Part shown: in pieces, positions 60,125 through 64,000 of the stretch
Layout of the letters: each line of letters begins with the position of its first letter
How positions within the stretch are numbered: the first letter of the stretch is position 1
Origin: Latilactobacillus curvatus JCM 1096 = DSM 20019
GTDB taxonomy: Bacteria > Bacillota > Bacilli > Lactobacillales > Lactobacillaceae
DNA: 64,000 bases
Assembly: GCF_004101845.1 (NCBI RefSeq)
Contig: NZ_CP026116.1
Span: 1,178,001 to 1,242,000 of the forward strand
Reading direction: 5' to 3'
Notes under the pieces: generated by a model
The model's input: the letters and a program-made list of their open reading frames with translations, nothing else
Databases searched by the model: none
What the model was told of the DNA's origin: nothing
Translations under genes and position numbers: made by a program

Positions 60125-60820
60125 TCACTCCTTAGTTGCTAGTGCGGCAAAAACGGTTGTCGCATCCGCTTGTATCATAGTGACTGGCATTTCAAATTGT
60201 AATGCCTCTTGATTAATCGCTACTAATTGGGCATCTGGACGGCGATATTCAATTAAACTCGCAAATGGGTAAACACGAAATGACGTCCCGACCACGACAA
60301 TTAAATCCGCCGCTTCAATCGCCTGAATCGACCGTTCAATCACCGTCGGATCAATCGGTTCTTCATATAAAACGATATTTGGCCGCAAAATCCCACCACA
60401 ATCTTGATGATGCATATCCTTTAAATAGGCCTGATAAGGCACTGCTTGGCTACACTTTTGGCAGCTGACACGGTATAAACTACCATGAAATTCAATCACA
60501 TCCCGCGCGCCCGCTTTTGTGTGCAACCCATCAACATTTTGGGTGATAATCTGCCCCTTTTGATTCGCAATCGTCGCCATCACTTGGTGAATGACATTTG
60601 GGTTTGCTTCAGGAAAATACATCTGCTGCGTGACAAATTCATAAAAACTGGCTGGATTAGTGATTAAATTCGTGTGACTTAATAAATATTCTGGATTGGC
60701 TTGCTGATGATACAACCCCGTTTTCGATCGATAATCTGGAATGCCAGAAGCCGTTGACACGCCCGCACCCGTCAAGAAAACAACATGCTGTGCCGCATGC
60801 AACATTGATTTAAAAGTCAT
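60125..60820 (-). CDS. NAD-dependent protein deacylase (sirtuin)
   Basis: A 231-residue sirtuin. NAD motifs FLTGAGVSTASGIPDYRSKT and TQNVDGLHTKAG (catalytic His in EFHGSLY) are present. The zinc module has the first pair CQKC, but the second pair reads HHQDCGG, with only one Cys; a His may replace the other. Removes acetyl groups from lysines, for instance on acetyl-CoA synthetase. The start chosen is the ATG at 60820, eight bases after AAGGAG. It is followed directly by chorismate mutase. Confidence 0.9.
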   Translation of the reverse strand: MTFKSMLHAAQHVVFLTGAGVSTASGIPDYRSKTGLYHQQANPEYLLSHTNLITNPASFYEFVTQQMYFPEANPNVIHQVMATIANQKGQIITQNVDGLHTKAGARDVIEFHGSLYRVSCQKCSQAVPYQAYLKDMHHQDCGGILRPNIVLYEEPIDPTVIERSIQAIEAADLIVVVGTSFRVYPFASLIEYRRPDAQLVAINQEALQFEMPVTMIQADATTVFAALATKE

Positions 60821-60837
60821 CACCATCACTCCTTTTT

Positions 60838-60955
60838 AACGTGCTTTTAATTCGCAGCTTTCTGCGCTTTGCTACATCGGTCGGCCAATCGCCTTTGGCG
60901 CTTATCCGTCTGATTAGGCAAGTGCTCAAAAGCTAACCGCGAATTAACGCACTCT
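60838..60955. repeat. palindromic intergenic element (E11)
   Basis: AACGTGCT to ACGCACTCT, 118 bp. Outer arms TTAATTCGC and GCGAATTAA form a perfect 9-bp stem; middle AGCTTT and AAAGCT; inner hairpin CGCC-TTT-GGCG. It lies just upstream of the sirtuin start. Confidence 0.9.
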
Positions 60956-60962
60956 GTTCTTT

Positions 60963-61078
60963 AACGTGCTTTTCAAGCTAACTTTCTGTGCTTAGCACTG
61001 TGAATCAAATCATCGACTGCGTCGCTAATTCGCTTCCCTGTGCTAATGCTCAAAAGTTGACCAGCTTGAACGCACTCA
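60963..61078. repeat. palindromic intergenic element (E12)
   Basis: AACGTGCT to ACGCACTCA. Outer arms TTCAAGCT and AGCTTGAA; middle AACTTTCTG and CAAAAGTT; inner CGACTGCGTCG. The right end (minus strand TGAGTGCG) carries the TGA stop of the HELLH-protein gene. Confidence 0.88.
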
Positions 61079-62041
61079 TTTTCTTAATGAATACGGCATT
61101 CCAATTTCATCTAAGAAGGTTTGCACTGATAAATCATACAATCGTTTGAAATATTCCGGTGTTGCCTTGTCTTCTGGAATCCCTAAGACAAAAGCATTTT
61201 GTTGATCACTCTTACCAATTCCAACATACGCTTTTTGGTTCGTTGCGGTCGCAAATAGATTTTCGGAATGTAAAATATCGTAGACTTGGCGCACTTCTAA
61301 TCGTAGTTGCCGTTCACTTAATACCGGCGTCAATGTCAAGAGTTGTTGGAGGTTCGTTTCAGCAAATCCTAGGGTTGATAACACGCGATCAAACGCAACC
61401 CACAAGTTAATCACAGCCCGCCGTAACGTGAATGGTGAATCAATTGTTTTGCGTACCAACACATGATAGAGAATTTCGGCTTGGGCAAACGCAATTGGAT
61501 AATCAGCCGTCCACTGTTTTAACAGTTGTTGGTTGCCACCATCAAAGAAGACGAGGGCATCTAACAGCGTTAATACGCGGAAAATCACCCATCTATTTTC
61601 GGGATCGTCTTTTTCCGGGGTCAGATTATCTCGTAGACCTTCAAGGTAGGCTTGTTTAGTTTCAACATCCACAAAGCCATGGGATTCTTGTTCTTTTTGA
61701 ATCACCATATGCACAGCAGCATTGTACAACGTTGTGCCGGTCGCAACCAATTGTTCATCGAGTTGCGCATCCTGCGTGGTGACATCGGTCATGATTTGTG
61801 GAAAACCGATTGATAATAATAGTAAGTGTAATAATTCATGTGATAAAGCATAATCGGCCGCTGTCGCATCGGTAATTAAGATTGCCAAGCTGCCATCGTT
61901 ATTTAAAACGCGTTGTGCCTGATCATGTTTTAACATCCCAGACGCTGCGTCTGCGACCCGGATCTTAATGGGTTGAGGATAATTCTTTTGAACTTGGTCA
62001 ATTAAACTTTGGATTTCTGGAGAAAATTCAGTAGTTGTCAT
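61076..62041 (-). CDS. HELLH-motif protein (annotated as IpaB/EvcA family in lactobacilli)
   Basis: A 321-residue protein without membrane segments. The motif YALSHELLHLLLLSIGFPQ has the HExxH pattern of zinc metallopeptidases at about residue 69, and DEQLVATGTTLYNAAVH may give a further ligand. Lactobacillus genomes label relatives IpaB/EvcA family, a name of little functional value. No signal peptide, so it would act in the cytoplasm. Whether it is a real protease is not known. AAAGGAG precedes the ATG. Its TGA stop lies inside element E12. Confidence 0.7.
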   Translation of the reverse strand: MTTTEFSPEIQSLIDQVQKNYPQPIKIRVADAASGMLKHDQAQRVLNNDGSLAILITDATAADYALSHELLHLLLLSIGFPQIMTDVTTQDAQLDEQLVATGTTLYNAAVHMVIQKEQESHGFVDVETKQAYLEGLRDNLTPEKDDPENRWVIFRVLTLLDALVFFDGGNQQLLKQWTADYPIAFAQAEILYHVLVRKTIDSPFTLRRAVINLWVAFDRVLSTLGFAETNLQQLLTLTPVLSERQLRLEVRQVYDILHSENLFATATNQKAYVGIGKSDQQNAFVLGIPEDKATPEYFKRLYDLSVQTFLDEIGMPYSLRK

Positions 62042-62178
62042 TTTTGGTCTCCTTTGAGTAAACAGCTTTGCTTTTCATGATAAGCCAAATCCAGTTAAAT
62101 TACCAACGGTTTAGAATGTATGAAAGCGGTTAAAACTGTTATAATAAAGGTAATCTTAATTTAAAGGACGTGTTGACT

Positions 62179-62718
62179 ATGACAGAACCAAATTCGCGAA
62201 AAGTAATTTTATACCTTGCTCAGAGTCTAGATGGCTTCATCGCTGAAAAAGATGGTAGTACTGCTTGGTTAGCTGCACTCGATTCATCCGAATCAGACGC
62301 TGCAATTCAAGCTTTCCAACGCACCGTCGATACCGTTGTGATGGGGCGTAAGACATATGAACAAAGTCTTAAATTAGCCGGCACCTATCCTTACCAAGAT
62401 AAAAACGGCTATGTCTTCTCGAAAACGTTACATGATACAGAAGATCGAACACATGTCGTTGCTGGGAATATTCCTGAGTTCATGCGTCAATTAAAAAAAG
62501 AAGATGGCGGCAATATCTGGCTTGTGGGTGGTGCAGAAATCTTTACCGAATTGCTTAAAGCCCAGTTAGTCGATGAACTCATCATCACCATTGCGCCAGT
62601 TCTCCTGGGTGACGGCATTTCACTGGTCAGCACGCACTTAACCGATATGCCATTGGAACTTATCAATAGCCGTCAAATCGGTCATTTTGTTGAATTGACA
62701 TACAAGATTAATTATTAA
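62179..62718 (+). CDS. DHFR/RibD-fold reductase family protein
   Basis: A 179-residue protein like YyaP/YwjB. VILYLAQSLDGFIAEKDGST is the N-terminal motif, then VVMGRKTYEQSLKLAGTYPY and NIWLVGGAEIFTELLKAQLV, all of the DHFR-like RibD C-terminal domain. These proteins bind NADPH; the substrate is unknown, and it is not the main FolA. The ATG at 62179 has AAAGGA upstream. It ends before a terminator. Confidence 0.88.
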   Translation: MTEPNSRKVILYLAQSLDGFIAEKDGSTAWLAALDSSESDAAIQAFQRTVDTVVMGRKTYEQSLKLAGTYPYQDKNGYVFSKTLHDTEDRTHVVAGNIPEFMRQLKKEDGGNIWLVGGAEIFTELLKAQLVDELIITIAPVLLGDGISLVSTHLTDMPLELINSRQIGHFVELTYKINY

Positions 62719-62728
62719 AAATCAAACG

Positions 62729-62762
62729 AAAAGGCAGCCACAATATTTTGTCGCTGCCTTTT
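62729..62762 (+). terminator. terminator after the DHFR-like gene
   Basis: AAAAGGCAGC(CAC) pairs with GCTGCCTTTT around an AATATTTTGTC-type loop. Confidence 0.87.
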
Positions 62763-62788
62763 CAGATTAAAGTACGGGGGAATGACCA

Positions 62789-62953
62789 ATGAAAGCCAAC
62801 CTTAAAATCCCACTTATTTTATTCATCGCTTTATGTATCAGCGGCCTCTGCCAGCTGTTGCACCAAGATTTCTTCGCTGTGCTTGTGATGCTCATCGCAA
62901 CAATCAGTTGTCTGATAATTGCCTTTAAAAACCGGCAAGCTAGCGGACGTTAA
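62789..62953 (+). CDS. small membrane protein, 54 residues
   Basis: A short frame (ATG to TAA) preceded by GGGGG. The product has two hydrophobic stretches (KIPLILFIALCISGLCQLL and FFAVLVMLIATISCLIIAF) around HQD, with a basic end KNRQASGR. It looks like a two-helix membrane peptide. It overlaps the convergent pentapeptide gene by 14 bases at its 3' end. Unknown function; support is codon pattern, ribosome binding site and hydrophobicity. Confidence 0.6.
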   Translation: MKANLKIPLILFIALCISGLCQLLHQDFFAVLVMLIATISCLIIAFKNRQASGR

Positions 62954-63575
62954 TTCGCAACGCGCTCATAATCACGAGCGTCTGTTCTGTGCTGATGGTC
63001 GCCCCACGTAATAATTCGAGCGTGAAAGTCGCTTTTTCGAATTGATTCTGACTGATATCGAGATTCTTCAAATTCGTGCCAGTCATATCCATGCCGTTCA
63101 AACGATTCCCGACCATTGTTAGCCACTGCCAATCAACTTGCCCGAGTGAGACTTCTTGCATACTGCAATCTTTAAAGTCGACATGCCGCATCCGCGCAAA
63201 GTTAAAGCCGGTGTAATCCGCTTGGCAAGTGTCGAACGTGACATCATTCAGACCAGCCTCTGCAAAATCGGAACCAATCAACTGGCAACCATTAAACGCG
63301 ACTCGTTGGAAGGGATCATTCGTCAACGAACAGTTTAACAACGCGCAGTGTTCGAATTGCACATCTTGAAAATCACAGTTATTAAAGTCGACTTGTTCAA
63401 ACTGACAATTTTTAAATAAACAGCCTTTAAAGAATAACATCTCAACTTCGGTTTGCTTCAACGTTAGTTCTTCGAAAAACAAACCTTCATAAGTCTCATC
63501 TGGTTCAAACGCAGTAAGCTGTACCGTCTCAAGTTGTGGATTTAGCCGCGGTGCCTGTGCTTTCTTATCTGTCAT
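62940..63575 (-). CDS. pentapeptide-repeat protein
   Basis: A 211-residue protein with tandem A(D/N)LxF-like repeats from about residue 30 to 190: FKNCQFEQVDFNNCDFQDVQ, FEHCALLNCSLTNDPFQRVA, FNGCQLIGSDFAEAGLNDVT, and so on. They form a right-handed quadrilateral beta-helix. Some relatives (Qnr, MfpA, McbG) protect DNA gyrase by mimicking DNA, but most have no known role. AGGAGA precedes the ATG. It is divergent from the aldo/keto reductase gene. Confidence 0.9.
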   Translation of the reverse strand: MTDKKAQAPRLNPQLETVQLTAFEPDETYEGLFFEELTLKQTEVEMLFFKGCLFKNCQFEQVDFNNCDFQDVQFEHCALLNCSLTNDPFQRVAFNGCQLIGSDFAEAGLNDVTFDTCQADYTGFNFARMRHVDFKDCSMQEVSLGQVDWQWLTMVGNRLNGMDMTGTNLKNLDISQNQFEKATFTLELLRGATISTEQTLVIMSALRINVR

Positions 63576-63713
63576 CTAACTGTCTCCTGTCTATTGTGAT
63601 TAGTATACCGAAAATTGTCGCCAGTGACGACCTGAAATTCAGGAAAGCCTTTTCTTTTCATTAATGGTACTTTGTGGTAGGTTAAAAGCATCAAATAAAA
63701 GGAGTGATTGATA

Positions 63714-64000
63714 GTGCAAAAAATCAATGTTGGTGGCAGCGGCTTAATGGCTTCGCCAATTGTCTGGGGTGTCATGCGCATCCCACAACTGAGCGACCAA
63801 GAAGCCCTGACAATGCTCGAAACCGCCTATGAACATGGGATTAATTACTTTGATAACGCTGATATTTACGGCGATGGTGCTTCCGAAATTAAATTCGGGA
63901 ACGCCCTTAAGGCCAGTCATATTGACCGTGATCAAGTGCTCGTTCAAACCAAAGTCGGCATTGGCAAAAAAATGTACGACTTTTCAAAGGAACACATCAT
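63714..64000 (+). CDS. aldo/keto reductase, 5' part
   Basis: The frame is open from GTG at 63714 to the window end (95 residues seen). GINYFDNADIYGDGASEIKF holds the catalytic Asp and Tyr of aldo/keto reductases, and VQTKVGIGKK the Lys. NADPH-dependent carbonyl reduction is expected; the substrate is not known. AAGGAG lies ten bases upstream. It resembles the YdhF/YcsN-type oxidoreductases of Firmicutes. Confidence 0.88.
   Translation, partial: MQKINVGGSGLMASPIVWGVMRIPQLSDQEALTMLETAYEHGINYFDNADIYGDGASEIKFGNALKASHIDRDQVLVQTKVGIGKKMYDFSKEHI

Noticed and set aside
59424-61078. Palindromic elements as ordinary terminators
   Set aside because: They lack consistent T runs, separate terminators lie nearby (59795, 55438, 28209), and they have long conserved ends and cores that terminators do not need.

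Overview
The window looks like chromosomal DNA of a low-GC Gram-positive lactic acid bacterium, most likely Latilactobacillus sakei or a very close relative. The reasons are the L-lactate dehydrogenase sequence, the gene order, frequent TTG/GTG starts behind strong AGGAGG-type ribosome binding sites, the lactobacillus-type MazEF, DhaKLM and QueT genes, and an IS30-family element. The species is inferred from recall of protein sequences, not from a search. No rRNA, tRNA, CRISPR array, prophage or defence island was seen.

Layout. Most genes lie on the minus strand and keep the old Firmicutes order metG-tatD-rnmV-rsmA-veg-ispE-purR-glmU-prs-pth-mfd-(MOP flippase)-rqcP-divIC-yabR-tilS, read from about 57.5 kb down to 1 kb. 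Blocks of other genes interrupt it. 8-13 kb has ldhL, an L,D-transpeptidase, a c-di-AMP-type CBS protein and queT behind a preQ1 riboswitch. 12.6-18.2 kb is the cell-wall and stress block murF-cshA-acpS-alr-mazE-mazF. 18-26 kb carries lemA-htpX, transporters, a SUKH-like gene and a ClC channel. 26-32 kb holds rpmE2, a murA paralogue, pyrG and rpoE. 32-37 kb has lipL, an HD hydrolase, a HAD phosphatase, an ElyC-like protein and terC. 41-47 kb is a dihydroxyacetone kinase locus (dhaS, dhaKLM) interrupted by a frameshifted rmlB and a complete IS30 element. 49-52.5 kb has a MarR regulator with a YhgE/Pip membrane protein. 57.6-64 kb holds small accessory enzymes: DUF72, Nudix, chorismate mutase, sirtuin, a HELLH protein, a DHFR-like reductase, a pentapeptide protein and the start of an aldo/keto reductase.

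Regulation can be read directly at several genes. pyrG has a promoter that starts at GGGC and a GCUCCC terminator stem, as expected for CTP-sensing reiterative-transcription attenuation. queT has a preQ1-I riboswitch over its ribosome binding site. metG and the murA paralogue both have terminator-like hairpins between a visible promoter and the gene. dhaK has a 22-bp dyad resembling a DhaS operator just upstream of its -35 box.

The most unusual signal is a family of at least 13 intergenic palindromic elements (about 40-120 bp). They have conserved ends (AACGTGCT on one side, GCACTCTA on the other), outer arms that differ between copies yet stay complementary within each copy, and an inner hairpin. 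In at least five cases the end of the element supplies the stop codon (TAG or TGA) of the adjacent gene. Three copies lie head to tail at 59.4-59.8 kb. I do not recognise this family.
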